Below, one piece after another: positions 44,046 to 52,443 of a DNA stretch of 64,000 nucleotides (position 1 is the stretch's first letter; each line of letters starts with the position of its first letter). The DNA is from CAZBWW01 sp964496005 (lineage in GTDB: Bacteria > Patescibacteriota > WWE3 > UBA101185 > UBA10185). The stretch lies in assembly GCA_964496005.1 (NCBI GenBank), contig CAZBWW010000001.1, forward strand, positions 9,815 to 73,814. Direction: 5' to 3'. Both the position numbers and the translations under genes were made by a program. Under the pieces are notes generated by a model. It was not told where the DNA came from and made no database searches. It saw nothing but the letters and a program-made list of their open reading frames with translations.

Positions 44046-45557
44046 GTGACAACAAAAGATACGGACAACGCAAACAAAAAGCACAAAGCACAAGTCAAAA
44101 CACGTATGGCGCCTAGTCCAACTGGTGAGTATCATGTTGGTGCATTGCGTACTATGTTGTACAACTACGCATACGCGAAACAACAGGACGGTAAATTTAT
44201 ACTAAGAATTGAAGATACTGATCAGACACGGGAGGTTGAGGGGGCTACTCAGAGAATCCTAGCAGTCATTAAAGATTACGGTTTGAGTTGGGATGAAGGA
44301 CCGGAAGTTGGAGGCCCGTCGGAACCTTATGTTCAATCTCAAAGACTTGGGTTGTATAAACAATATGCAGAGCAGCTTGTTGCTTATGGACACGCATATT
44401 ACTGTTTTTGTTCTGAGGAGCGCTTGGCTGAGTTACGCAAAACACAGCAGGAAAATGGTTTACCTCCAAAATATGACAAAAAATGTCTATCCCTTTCACC
44501 CGAGGAAATTGCCGAAAAACTTGAAAAAAGTGAAAAATACGTAATTCGGCTGAATGTACCGGACGGGGAAAAAATTGAGTTTGAAGACTTAGTTTATGGG
44601 CATTTGGAGTTTTTATCTAGTGATGTAGACGATCAGGTTTTACTAAAATCTGATGGCTTTCCGACATATCATCTTGGGGTTGTTGTGGATGATTATTTGA
44701 TGGGCATAACTCATATTTTGCGCGGCAATGAGTGGCTGCCGTCAACACCAAAGCATATTCTATTATATAAGGCTTTTGGCTGGGAATTACCGGTTTACGC
44801 GCATGTCCCGTTGTTGAAAGAAAAAGACGGTACCAAAAAGTTGTCTAAAAGACACGGCGCAGTGCATGCCCGTGGTTTTTTGGAGGAAGGGTATTTACCC
44901 GAAGCGATGTTGAATTTTTTAATGTTTTTAGGGTGGAATCCCGGAACAGAAAAAGAAATTTACACACTAGAAGAATTTATTTCGGATTTTTCGTTGGCTA
45001 AAATTCATAAAACAGATTTAGTAAGCTTTGATAGGGATAAATTACTGTGGTACAACGGGCATTACATTAGGCAAAAATCGCCGGCGGAGCTGTGGCAGAT
45101 TATACAGAAATGGGCTAGTGATTATGGTGTTGAGTTGGGAATTAATGCCGATGGAGAAAATGATAGTGAAGCTAAGCAAAAAATTTTGCGGGTAGTGGAG
45201 CTTGTGCAGGAAAGGCTAAAAACATTAAGTGATTTTCCGCAATTTGTATCGTACTTTTTTACCGACCCGAAAGTAGATTCTGAGTTAGCGCAGTCTTATG
45301 CGGGTGCAAAAACAGCGGAAATTGTGACCGGTTTTAGTGAGTTATTTACTGCTGTTGAGGAGTGGTCAAGCGTACAGTTGGATACTGTGTCTCATGATTT
45401 TATTGCGCAAAAAGGGTACAAACCGAAGGAAGCATTTATGACTTTAAGAGTTGTGGTGTCGGGAGTAATCGCAACCCCACCAATTTTTGATACCTTAGAG
45501 GTATTGGGGAAGGAAACTGTTTTACACAGATTAAAAAGTTTTTTGGGGGAAGAGTAA
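44046..45557 (+). CDS. gltX: Glutamyl-tRNA synthetase
   Basis: 503 aa, GTG start. Class I synthetase: MAPSPTGEYHVGALRT holds the HIGH-type motif, RIEDTDQ follows, and KLSKRHG is the KMSKS motif; a helical anticodon-binding region makes up the C-terminal third. Charges tRNA-Glu; in organisms lacking GlnRS it also feeds the GatCAB route, which cannot be judged here. No T-box: the promoter lies directly at the start codon. Confidence 0.95.
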   Translation: MTTKDTDNANKKHKAQVKTRMAPSPTGEYHVGALRTMLYNYAYAKQQDGKFILRIEDTDQTREVEGATQRILAVIKDYGLSWDEGPEVGGPSEPYVQSQRLGLYKQYAEQLVAYGHAYYCFCSEERLAELRKTQQENGLPPKYDKKCLSLSPEEIAEKLEKSEKYVIRLNVPDGEKIEFEDLVYGHLEFLSSDVDDQVLLKSDGFPTYHLGVVVDDYLMGITHILRGNEWLPSTPKHILLYKAFGWELPVYAHVPLLKEKDGTKKLSKRHGAVHARGFLEEGYLPEAMLNFLMFLGWNPGTEKEIYTLEEFISDFSLAKIHKTDLVSFDRDKLLWYNGHYIRQKSPAELWQIIQKWASDYGVELGINADGENDSEAKQKILRVVELVQERLKTLSDFPQFVSYFFTDPKVDSELAQSYAGAKTAEIVTGFSELFTAVEEWSSVQLDTVSHDFIAQKGYKPKEAFMTLRVVVSGVIATPPIFDTLEVLGKETVLHRLKSFLGEE

Positions 45558-45629
45558 GGGCTAGAGTAAAAAGTAAAATCTACGGTAAGTATAAATGCCA
45601 GGCAGCTACTTAAAATAGACACATTCCCA

Positions 45630-45657
45630 TTGAACTAAGCAGCACATTTGATACAAT
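45630..45657 (+). promoter_or_regulatory. promoter of recA
   Basis: -35 TTGAAC (45630-45635), 16-bp spacer, extended -10 TGATACAAT (-10 at 45652-45657). Leader about 26 nt with AAGGA before the ATG. No SOS-box-like palindrome is visible. Confidence 0.55.
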
Positions 45658-45689
45658 GTGAATTAGTAATAAGTATATAAGGAAATCGT

Positions 45690-46805
45690 ATGCCAAAGAA
45701 ATCACAAAATACCGAGCCCGAGACCGAAGAAAAAGAAAAAATAAAAGTACGGGACAAAGATTCCAAAGAGCTTACAAAAGAAGAGAAAAATAAACAACTT
45801 GCGTTAAATTCTGCGTTGGAGCAGATTGAAAAGAGTTATGGCAAGGGCTCGATTATGAAACTTGGGGATCAAGTGGGGCAGAAAGTGGCAGCGATTCCAA
45901 CAGGATCAGTAGCTCTTGATATTGCGTTAGGTGTTGGCGGTGTTCCCAGGGGCAGAATTATAGAAATTTTTGGTCCTGAATCGTCCGGGAAAACGACTTT
46001 AGTACAGCATATTATTGCTGAGGCGCAAAATGCCGGTGGTACAGCGGCACTTATTGATGCGGAACACGCATTTGATCCGGTATATGCTGAGAAAACCGGT
46101 GTAAATATTGAAAATTTGCTGATTTCACAGCCTGACACTGGTGAGCAGGCGTTGGAAATTGCCGAAACGCTAATTCGTTCAAACGCGGTAGATGTTATTG
46201 CGATAGACTCTGTAGCCGCATTAACTCCCCGCGCGGAAATTGAAGGAGATATTGGTGATAGCCACATTGCTTTACAGGCTAGACTTATGAGCCAAGCGCT
46301 AAGGAAAATAACCGGCGCGATTAGCAGGTCAAACTGTACAGTTATTTTTACTAACCAATTAAGAATGAAAATCGGTGTTATGTTTGGTAATCCAGAAACT
46401 ACACCCGGCGGCCGTGCGCTTAAATTTTACGCGTCTGTGCGCATGGAAATAAGGAGAATACAATCAATACAAGAAAGCGGGTCAGATGTATCGGGGATAA
46501 GGTGCCGGGTAAAAGTTGTTAAAAACAAAGTAGCCCCGCCTTTTAGAGTCGCAGAATTCGACATTATGTTTAACGAGGGTATAAGCAAAGAAGGTAACTT
46601 ACTGGATGTTGGTGTCGAGCTTGATGCGGTGAAAAAAAGCGGGAGCTGGTATGAATTCGAAGGGGAAAAGCTTGGACAAGGTCGTGAAGCTGCAAAAGCA
46701 TTTTTAAAGGAACATAAAAGGGTAGCAAACAATGTTGAGAAAAAGATAAAAGAGATGGTGGACAGCGGAAAAGAGGTGCCAATGGAAATAGGCGCGGAAG
46801 AATAA
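45690..46805 (+). CDS. recA: Recombinase RecA
   Basis: 371 aa. ATP-dependent strand-exchange protein. A charged N-terminal extension of about 40 residues precedes the core; Walker A GPESSGKT is at 95-102, the L1 region reads [25 protein letters not shown] sequence, and [16 protein letters not shown] is the L2 segment. recX follows after 71 nt. Confidence 0.97.
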   Translation: MPKKSQNTEPETEEKEKIKVRDKDSKELTKEEKNKQLALNSALEQIEKSYGKGSIMKLGDQVGQKVAAIPTGSVALDIALGVGGVPRGRIIEIFGPESSGKTTLVQHIIAEAQNAGGTAALIDAEHAFDPVYAEKTGVNIENLLISQPDTGEQALEIAETLIRSNAVDVIAIDSVAALTPRAEIEGDIGDSHIALQARLMSQALRKITGAISRSNCTVIFTNQLRMKIGVMFGNPETTPGGRALKFYASVRMEIRRIQSIQESGSDVSGIRCRVKVVKNKVAPPFRVAEFDIMFNEGISKEGNLLDVGVELDAVKKSGSWYEFEGEKLGQGREAAKAFLKEHKRVANNVEKKIKEMVDSGKEVPMEIGAEE

Positions 46806-46863
46806 CTTTTAAACGACTATATAAAATGGGTTTAAGTGGTTTAAGGCAGGCTAGGTTGTCGTG

Positions 46864-46869
46864 TACAAT
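46864..46869 (+). promoter_or_regulatory. -10 box of recX, near-leaderless
   Basis: TACAAT, preceded by TG, ends 7 nt before the ATG at 46877. No convincing -35. Confidence 0.4.
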
Positions 46870-46876
46870 ACAGTGA

Positions 46877-47365
46877 ATGGAGACGAAAGCGGAAATTTAT
46901 ACTCAAATTTATAACAAAACTTTGGATTTTATTTCGTATTCGCAACGTACACAGCGCGAAATTGAGCAAAAATTAGATAAATTGTTGGCAAAGCAGGAAA
47001 GTACTGAAGATAATGCTTTGACTAACGAGCAACTTGCGGAAATCCGAACCGAAGTAATTCAGGCTTTAACTGAAGAGGGGCATGTTGACGATGTTAAATA
47101 CGCAAATTTGTACACACAACAGCAAATGACCGCAAAAAACCCCTCATCCAAACTTGAAATCGGGCAGTTTTTATATAAAAAGGGGGTAGCACGTGAAGTC
47201 GCTGATGAGGCGCTAGTAAACTATACCCGCGAAATTGAACTGAAAAACATTAAGGCAATTGCAGAAAAGAACAAGCATAAAGCGCATGAGAAGGTGTTGC
47301 AGTACCTTTTACGGCGCGGGTTTACTGCTGATACTGTGTTTGCGCTGAAAAGGGCAGAATTTTGA
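46877..47365 (+). CDS. recX: RecX-like regulator of RecA
   Basis: 162 aa of helical three-repeat pattern: FISYSQRTQREIEQKL, then VDDVKYANLYTQQQM, then HKAHEKVLQYLLRRGFTADTVF. RecX caps and limits RecA filaments. Position directly after recA confirms the weak sequence match. Confidence 0.88.
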   Translation: METKAEIYTQIYNKTLDFISYSQRTQREIEQKLDKLLAKQESTEDNALTNEQLAEIRTEVIQALTEEGHVDDVKYANLYTQQQMTAKNPSSKLEIGQFLYKKGVAREVADEALVNYTREIELKNIKAIAEKNKHKAHEKVLQYLLRRGFTADTVFALKRAEF

Positions 47366-47381
47366 GTAAAGCAGAATTTAC

Positions 47382-47409
47382 TTGAATTATAGGTTATTTT
47401 TGTTATTAT
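47382..47409 (+). promoter_or_regulatory. promoter of the small-ORF/structured-RNA cassette
   Basis: -35 TTGAAT (47382-47387), 16-bp spacer, extended -10 TGTTATTAT (-10 at 47404-47409). Leader about 40 nt, ending in AGGAGG. Confidence 0.6.
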
Positions 47410-47456
47410 CCAATTGTTGTTTTGTTTTGTCAGCCCCAAAGCTACAGGAGGTAAAG

Positions 47457-47672
47457 ATGGGGAATGATGATGTAGCACTCAATGAATTAAGGATTACCTT
47501 AGAAGATGATGGCGTTTCAGTTCAAACGTGCCATCACCCGCCCGGGTGCGGGTGTCGCAACGCGCGGATAGTGCGTGACGCGATCGGCCAAGAAGGTAAT
47601 GGAGGGCGTAGCAGCCGCCGGACGCATCAAATGGGGTTTACCGTCAAGGACGGGAGGATTATTAGAGGGTAA
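47457..47672 (+). CDS. small Cys/His/Arg-rich protein of unknown function
   Basis: 71 aa from the ATG at 47457, 5 nt after a perfect AGGAGGT; a TTG at 47382 lies within the promoter. Not recognised. TCHHPPGCGC holds three Cys and two His in ten residues and could bind a metal; an Arg-rich stretch (GGRSSRR) and an end FTVKDGRIIRG follow. The 3-prime half is GC-rich compared with neighbours. With its promoter, structured 3-prime RNA and terminator it is a self-contained unit between recX and rny, like the unit at 27100-27361. The VKDG/VRDG and RRSS elements recur in both proteins, but the match is too short to prove kinship. Confidence 0.55.
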   Translation: MGNDDVALNELRITLEDDGVSVQTCHHPPGCGCRNARIVRDAIGQEGNGGRSSRRTHQMGFTVKDGRIIRG

Positions 47673-47690
47673 CCCCCCCCATGTATCGAG

Positions 47691-47783
47691 GTGGAAATTA
47701 CGGGAAGTGCATGTACGTAGCTTGTATTTGCTACAGCGCACGCCCGAATGTCAATCGCGTTCCGCGCATTGGCGAATTTCCAC
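47691..47783 (+). ncRNA. candidate three-way-junction structured RNA
   Basis: P1: GTGGAAATT (47691-47699) with AATTTCCAC (47775-47783), 9 perfect pairs. P2: GGG/CCC, GTGC (47707-47710)/GCAC (47738-47741) and GTAGC (47717-47721)/GCTAC (47730-47734). P3: CAAT-CGCG (47752-47759) with CGCG-C-ATTG (47763-47771), one bulge. The three helices meet in a compact junction and lie between the small gene and its terminator. A 43-codon ORF from ATG 47681 crosses it, but it has no ribosome-binding site. Family unknown. The rest of 47823-48098 holds only the hairpin at 47981 and the rny ribosome-binding site. Confidence 0.5.
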
Positions 47784-47794
47784 TCTCCCAAAGC

Positions 47795-47828
47795 GTAAAA
47801 ATAATCGATTGAGTATTTTTACATTTTG
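47795..47828 (+). terminator. terminator of the small-ORF/RNA cassette
   Basis: GTAAAAATA (47795-47803) pairs perfectly with TATTTTTAC (47814-47822), followed by ATTTTGG. AT-rich, so moderately strong. Confidence 0.5.
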
Positions 47829-47980
47829 GTAGGGTTCAAAACACGCAAAAACCAAAAACAGACTCAAACTACTCTCAAACCCTTACATATGGTAATATAT
47901 ACCCGTTTAGTTAAGGATTTTCTTATGATATTAAGCATTTTTGCTGCCGAAAAAAGACTAATACGGTTCTTATCTCTGTT

Positions 47981-48016
47981 GGTGTTACCTGTGTGGCAAA
48001 AACCTACACGGACACC
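47981..48016 (+). other. long hairpin upstream of rny
   Basis: GGTGT (47981-47985), a TAC bulge, CTGTGTGG (47989-47996), a 7-nt loop, CTACACGG (48004-48011) and ACACC (48012-48016): 13 pairs including two G-U. It lies 82 nt before the RNase Y start, so it could be a leader element or a terminator for upstream transcription (only TTT follows). Confidence 0.4.
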
Positions 48017-48098
48017 TTTACCTGTACTAGTCACAAATTCAGTACTATCATAACTAAATCCCATCAGAATAAGTTAAAAATAATTTATAGGAGGTAAT

Positions 48099-49691
48099 AT
48101 GGATGCACTCTATTTAGTTTTAGCAGTTATATTGGCACCGTTGATGGGAGCAGGTGCGTACTATTTTTTAGCAAAGAAGGACAAAGCTGCACAGGAAAAA
48201 GGTCCAGGTGTACAGTCTAAGGAACCAAGTCAGCCCAAAAGTGAAAAAAAGGATCAGCCGGTGGCAAGGGCTGATAAACCCGTAGAAACTGTTGATATTC
48301 CGGTTGAAGTTTCAAAACAGCAGATTGTAATAGAAGCGCGCGCCAAAGCGAAAGAAATTATTCTGGAAGCAAAAGATGAAGCGTTAAAAATAAAGGAAGG
48401 CGCGGAGCAAAAAGAAAAAGAGCTTGCGGTTAAAGAAACGGAAGTAAATGTCAGGCAAAAGGAATTAGCTGAAAAACAAGCTGAAATTAAAGAGACTAGG
48501 GGTAGTCTTCAGGAGAAAGCTGACAAATTGGATGAACTTACCCGCAAAAAACAAGATCAACTAGAAAAAGTGGCGAATTTGTCTCAAGAGCAAGCGCGCG
48601 AGGAATTATTAAAACTGTACGATAAAGACCTTGCAAAAGAAAAAGCGCAAAGAATCAGGGAAATCGAAGAAGATATTAAGAAAAACAAAGACGAACTCGC
48701 GCAGGAAATATTAGTTGATGCGATGAGACACGGTGCAACGGATTATGTTGTTCAGCACACCACATCAAAAGTGAAACTGCCGGACGAAGAAATAAAGGGC
48801 CGAATAATAGGTAAGGAAGGCAGAAATATTAGAGCGTTTGAAGAACTAACCGGTGTTGAATTAGATTTAGATTCTTCTTCCGGTGAGGTCGTTGTCTCAT
48901 GTTTTGACCCGATTAGGCGGGAAATAGCAAAAGTAGCGTTAGAAAAACTAATCGCGGATGGTAGGATTCAGCCAACTCGGATAGAAGATGTTGTTAAACA
49001 GACCGAGAGTGAGGTAGAGAGGTTGATTTATAAAGAAGGTGATAACTTGTGCCACAGGGTTGGTGTATATAACATTCCGGATGACTTGGTTAAGATTTTA
49101 GGTAAGTTTAAATACAGATACTCTTACGGGCAGAATATGATAGAGCATACGCTTGAAGAAACCAGAATCGGAGTAGCCATTGCGAGTGAACTTAATGCGA
49201 ATGTGGAAACAGTAAAGCTTGGGTGTTTGTTTCATGATATTGGTAAGGTGGTGGACGAAGAGGAAGGTACGCACGTACAGCTTGGTGTTGAGTTGCTGAA
49301 AAAATATAAGATAGCGGAGGACGTAGTGAACGCAGTTGCCGAGCACCATGAAGACAGGCCGTTTAGTAGTATCGAATCTGCAATTGTAGCTCTAGCGGAC
49401 CACGTAAGTGGAGCGAGACCTGGTGCAAGATCGGAAGATTATGAAGCATATGTTGAGCGGATGAAAAACCTTGAGGAAGCCGCAACGTCTTTTGATGGTG
49501 TAGACAAGGCGTTTGCCATTTCCGCAGGTCGGGAAGTGCGCGTTTTTGTAAAACCTGAACGTGTCGATGACGAATCAACAGCATTACTTGCGAGGGAAAT
49601 TGCAAAAAAGATTGAGCTCGAGCAAACTTATCCGGGGGTTGTAAAAGTAACGGTGATCCGGGAAACGCGCGTGAGCGAAACAGCAAAGTAA
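48099..49691 (+). CDS. rny: Ribonuclease Y
   Basis: 530 aa, AGGAGG site 5 nt before the ATG. N-terminal membrane helix, a long charged coiled coil (about 60-210), a KH domain with IIGKEGRNIRAFEELTGVE, then an HD domain with H379-D380 (FHDIGKV). RNase Y is the membrane-bound endonuclease that starts mRNA decay in many bacteria lacking RNase E. The ymdB-like gene downstream is its usual neighbour. Confidence 0.97.
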   Translation: MDALYLVLAVILAPLMGAGAYYFLAKKDKAAQEKGPGVQSKEPSQPKSEKKDQPVARADKPVETVDIPVEVSKQQIVIEARAKAKEIILEAKDEALKIKEGAEQKEKELAVKETEVNVRQKELAEKQAEIKETRGSLQEKADKLDELTRKKQDQLEKVANLSQEQAREELLKLYDKDLAKEKAQRIREIEEDIKKNKDELAQEILVDAMRHGATDYVVQHTTSKVKLPDEEIKGRIIGKEGRNIRAFEELTGVELDLDSSSGEVVVSCFDPIRREIAKVALEKLIADGRIQPTRIEDVVKQTESEVERLIYKEGDNLCHRVGVYNIPDDLVKILGKFKYRYSYGQNMIEHTLEETRIGVAIASELNANVETVKLGCLFHDIGKVVDEEEGTHVQLGVELLKKYKIAEDVVNAVAEHHEDRPFSSIESAIVALADHVSGARPGARSEDYEAYVERMKNLEEAATSFDGVDKAFAISAGREVRVFVKPERVDDESTALLAREIAKKIELEQTYPGVVKVTVIRETRVSETAK

Positions 49692-49706
49692 AACAGGTGT
49701 CTTAAC

Positions 49707-49735
49707 TTGCAAATCCTTTAATAACAGTCTATAGT
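49707..49735 (+). promoter_or_regulatory. promoter of the small membrane gene before ymdB
   Basis: -35 TTGCAA (49707-49712), exactly 17 bp, -10 TATAGT (49730-49735), then 8 nt to the ATG at 49744: near-leaderless. Confidence 0.65.
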
Positions 49736-49743
49736 AGACGAGC

Positions 49744-49956
49744 ATGTATTATTTGCTGTTGTTGTTGCTAATAATCGTACTGATATACGCTATTACTCAT
49801 GTAGTTAGCTCTCTTGTCAAAGGGTGTTTAACCGCCGTACTAATACTAATTGTTGGACTTTTAGTTTTTTTCCTTGTAAAATCAACCAAAGAACCAGTTA
49901 GGCTATTTGATTTGTATACAATTGATAATTTTAGGATTACTAAGGTAGAAAAATGA
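49744..49956 (+). CDS. small two-helix membrane protein, unknown
   Basis: 70 aa. Two hydrophobic segments (LLLLLLIIVLIYAI and CLTAVLILIVGLLVFFLV) joined by a short loop and followed by a polar end. Not recognised. Its stop overlaps the ATG of the ymdB-like gene, so the two are translated together. Confidence 0.65.
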   Translation: MYYLLLLLLIIVLIYAITHVVSSLVKGCLTAVLILIVGLLVFFLVKSTKEPVRLFDLYTIDNFRITKVEK

Positions 49957-50738
49957 AAATACTTTTTATTGGCGAAATAGTTGCAAAACCAGGTAGAGAA
50001 GCCGTAAAAAAGGTACTACCAAGTCTAATAGCGGAAGAAAAACCCGATTTAATTCTATCAAATGCAGAAAATATAGCGCACGGCCGTGGAGTTACACAAA
50101 GTACACTTACAGAAATGCTATCAGCGGGTATAAATTTTTTTACCGGCGGAGATCACATGTTTTGGCACTCTGATTTTGAAGATGAGATCGAAACCTCTCC
50201 TGTTATTCGCCCGGCAAACTTCCCGCCTGGTACACCTGGCGATGGGTTTAAGATTCTTGATGTTGGAAAGGAAGGTAAAGTGCTCATCATAAATTTAATG
50301 GGTCGGACCGCTATTGGCAGTAGTTATCTGGACGATCCTTTTAGAAAAGCGGATGAAATATTAGAACTCCATCACTCACAAATTCAGAATAATGAAATTA
50401 CAGCCGTTTTTATAGATTTTCACGCGGAAGTAACAAGCGAGAAAAATGCTTTTGCGTTTTACCTTGATGGACGGGCTGATGTAATTGTCGGATCGCATAC
50501 ACATATTCCAACTTGTGATCATCGGATACTGCCAAAAGGCACAGCGTATGTTACTGATGTTGGTATGACCGGAAATATTGATTCCGTGCTTGGCGTAAAA
50601 AAAGAAATTATAATTAAGCAGTTTTTAACAAGCCGTAACCAGAAGTTTGAGTGGGAGGAAAACGGAGCACAGGCTTTTAGAAGTGTGTTAATTGATACAA
50701 AAGAAAAATCGATTATACGTGTTGACAAGTATTTGTAG
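49953..50738 (+). CDS. ymdB: YmdB-family metallophosphoesterase
   Basis: 261 aa. The di-metal site is spread over GEIVAKPGR (with Glu where most members have Asp), NAENIAHGRG, GGDHMFWH (GGD where most have GNH), DFHAEVTSEK, GSHTHIPT and TDVGMTG. B. subtilis YmdB hydrolyses 2-prime,3-prime-cyclic AMP and lies next to rny, as here. The shifts D to E in the first motif and N to D in the third may change metal choice or activity. Confidence 0.92.
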   Translation: MKILFIGEIVAKPGREAVKKVLPSLIAEEKPDLILSNAENIAHGRGVTQSTLTEMLSAGINFFTGGDHMFWHSDFEDEIETSPVIRPANFPPGTPGDGFKILDVGKEGKVLIINLMGRTAIGSSYLDDPFRKADEILELHHSQIQNNEITAVFIDFHAEVTSEKNAFAFYLDGRADVIVGSHTHIPTCDHRILPKGTAYVTDVGMTGNIDSVLGVKKEIIIKQFLTSRNQKFEWEENGAQAFRSVLIDTKEKSIIRVDKYL

Positions 50739-50786
50739 TTTACAGTTTGCCGTCAGGCAGTTTATTTGAAAGGGGGTGTTTTAGTA

Positions 50787-51059
50787 ATGACAAAACAAGA
50801 CCTAATTGATACCTTAGCAGACAAAGCAGGTTTGACCAAAGTTGACGCAGGTAGAGTTCTGGACACGTTGCAAGACGTGGTTTCAGCTACACTTGCACGA
50901 GGCGAGAAAGTTACCTGGACAGGTTTCGGTACATTTGAAGTAAGAACAAGAGCAGCCAGAATGGGAAGAAACCCACAAACAGGTGCAGCACTTCATATTC
51001 CTGAAACCAAGACACCTGCATTTAAGGCTGGTAAAGGATTAAAAGACGCTGTTAGATAA
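50787..51059 (+). CDS. hup: HU-type DNA-binding protein
   Basis: 90 aa from the ATG at 50787; the upstream TTG 50766 overlaps the AAGGGGG ribosome-binding site. TKQDLIDTLADKAGLTK, the WTGFGTFEVR strand and the GRNPQTGAALHIPETKTPAF arm are canonical. HU bends DNA and compacts the nucleoid. Confidence 0.97.
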   Translation: MTKQDLIDTLADKAGLTKVDAGRVLDTLQDVVSATLARGEKVTWTGFGTFEVRTRAARMGRNPQTGAALHIPETKTPAFKAGKGLKDAVR

Positions 51060-51110
51060 AATGCTGAAACTCAGCAAATTATTTAGCACCGTTTAAGTGA
51101 GTTATAAGTG

Positions 51111-51140
51111 AGGCGGGCCTTAAGGCCCGCCTTTCACTTT
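51111..51140 (+). terminator. strong intrinsic terminator after hup
   Basis: AGGCGGGCC (51111-51119), loop TTAA, GGCCCGCCT (51124-51132), then TTCACTTT. The 160-nt gap to the convergent histidine kinase gene contains nothing else clear. Confidence 0.85.
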
Positions 51141-51219
51141 GTAATATTACGTCTTATTTATCAGTTTTTGAATTGAGATTTACTGCAAATGACTAATTTA
51201 TAACAATCGAAAGGCCTTT

Positions 51220-52389
51220 TCACAATTGATTAGGTAATGTTACCCAAAACGTACTACCTTTACCAAAACCGGCAGATGTTGCGCCGACCTCACCGCCCAT
51301 TTTTTCAACATATAGTTTAACAATATATAATCCAAGACCTGTACCGCCGGATTCAGCAACCGTTTTGTATGAATTATCAATCCGCTGAAACTTGTGAAAC
51401 AGTTTACCGATTTCTTCAGGGTCAATTCCAACACCAGTATCTGTAATTGTAATTTTGACAAATTTGTTATCTGAAATTGGTTCCAGCTTAACAGCGATGC
51501 CGCCGATTTCTGTGAATTTTATGGCATTCCCTACCAAATTAACAATAATTTCCTGTAATTTTTGTCTGTCGGTAAAAAGCGTTTTTATAGTATCTGCTAA
51601 CTGGAAGCTAAGAGTTAAGTTTTTCTCTTTTGCTTTAACATTGAGTTCCTCGCCGATTTCCGTAAAAAATTCTTTAGTATCAAACTGTTCGTGTTTAAAA
51701 TCAATTTTTCCCTGTTCCATTCGCGAAATACTTAACATATCGCCTATCAGCGCAATCATGCGTTCGGTGCCCCTGACCGCTTTTTCAATGTATTCTTGTT
51801 GCTTTTCTGTTAATGACCCGCCTTTACCGCTTTGCAGCATCCATAAATAACTTTTTATAATAGACATTGGTGTTCTAAGCTCGTGTGATGTAATCGAAAT
51901 AAACTCATCCTTTGTTTTTTCAAGCTCTTTTTCATGTGTAACATCGCTCATTGTAACAAGGTATTCTTTAGTTCCCAGATCAAACTCAATGGTAGAAATT
52001 TTAATATGGACGTAATGATCTTTTTTGGTAGTTTTTAGAATTGCTAGAGGCGGCACAATATTATTTTCTTCTTTGGCACCATCTCCCTTAATCGTGCAGA
52101 AAGCGTTAACATCCAAAGGTGTTCCCTTTACATCAGTTAGTTTTAATATTTCGGCGACCGGCTTTCCTAATACTTCGCTTGCTTGTTTTTCAAGCAATGT
52201 CTCTAAAGTATGGTTAAAGAGAGTTAAGTTACATTTTTCATCAGTAGCGTAGATAGCCTCGGAAACTCTGTATAATAGTTCTTCAGTTCTTTTCCGTTCG
52301 GTATGGAGTTCAAGATTTCGTTTATATAACTCTTTAGCTAAGCTGTCCGGATCATTCACATTTATTGTTTGGGCAGTAGCAGAAGCCAT
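51220..52389 (-). CDS. sensor histidine kinase with PAS domain
   Basis: 389 aa. A PAS domain (about 35-145; EAIYATDEKCNLTLFN) follows a short coiled coil; then the H-box SHELRTPMSIIKSYL (His near 170) and the HATPase boxes N (IIVNLVGNAIKFT), G1 (ITDTGVGIDPEE), F (LFHKFQR) and G2 (GGTGLGLYIV). No membrane segment, so it is cytosolic and senses an internal or ligand-linked cue. No response regulator gene is nearby, so it is an orphan or acts with the membrane protein at 52444-53568 just upstream in the same direction. Confidence 0.92.
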   Translation of the reverse strand: MASATAQTINVNDPDSLAKELYKRNLELHTERKRTEELLYRVSEAIYATDEKCNLTLFNHTLETLLEKQASEVLGKPVAEILKLTDVKGTPLDVNAFCTIKGDGAKEENNIVPPLAILKTTKKDHYVHIKISTIEFDLGTKEYLVTMSDVTHEKELEKTKDEFISITSHELRTPMSIIKSYLWMLQSGKGGSLTEKQQEYIEKAVRGTERMIALIGDMLSISRMEQGKIDFKHEQFDTKEFFTEIGEELNVKAKEKNLTLSFQLADTIKTLFTDRQKLQEIIVNLVGNAIKFTEIGGIAVKLEPISDNKFVKITITDTGVGIDPEEIGKLFHKFQRIDNSYKTVAESGGTGLGLYIVKLYVEKMGGEVGATSAGFGKGSTFWVTLPNQL

Positions 52390-52443
52390 ATTCTAAAGGA
52401 TATCAAGGAATGTTCGAATGCTCAATAAACAAATAAAAATTAG

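Noticed and set aside
47681..47812. 43-codon ORF over the three-way-junction RNA
   Set aside because: It has no ribosome-binding site (a run of C precedes the ATG) and the base pairing explains the region better. Not fully excluded.
47889..48053. 54-codon ORF before rny
   Set aside because: No SD and no clear promoter spacing; the strong hairpin at 47981-48016 lies inside it. Insufficient support for a gene.
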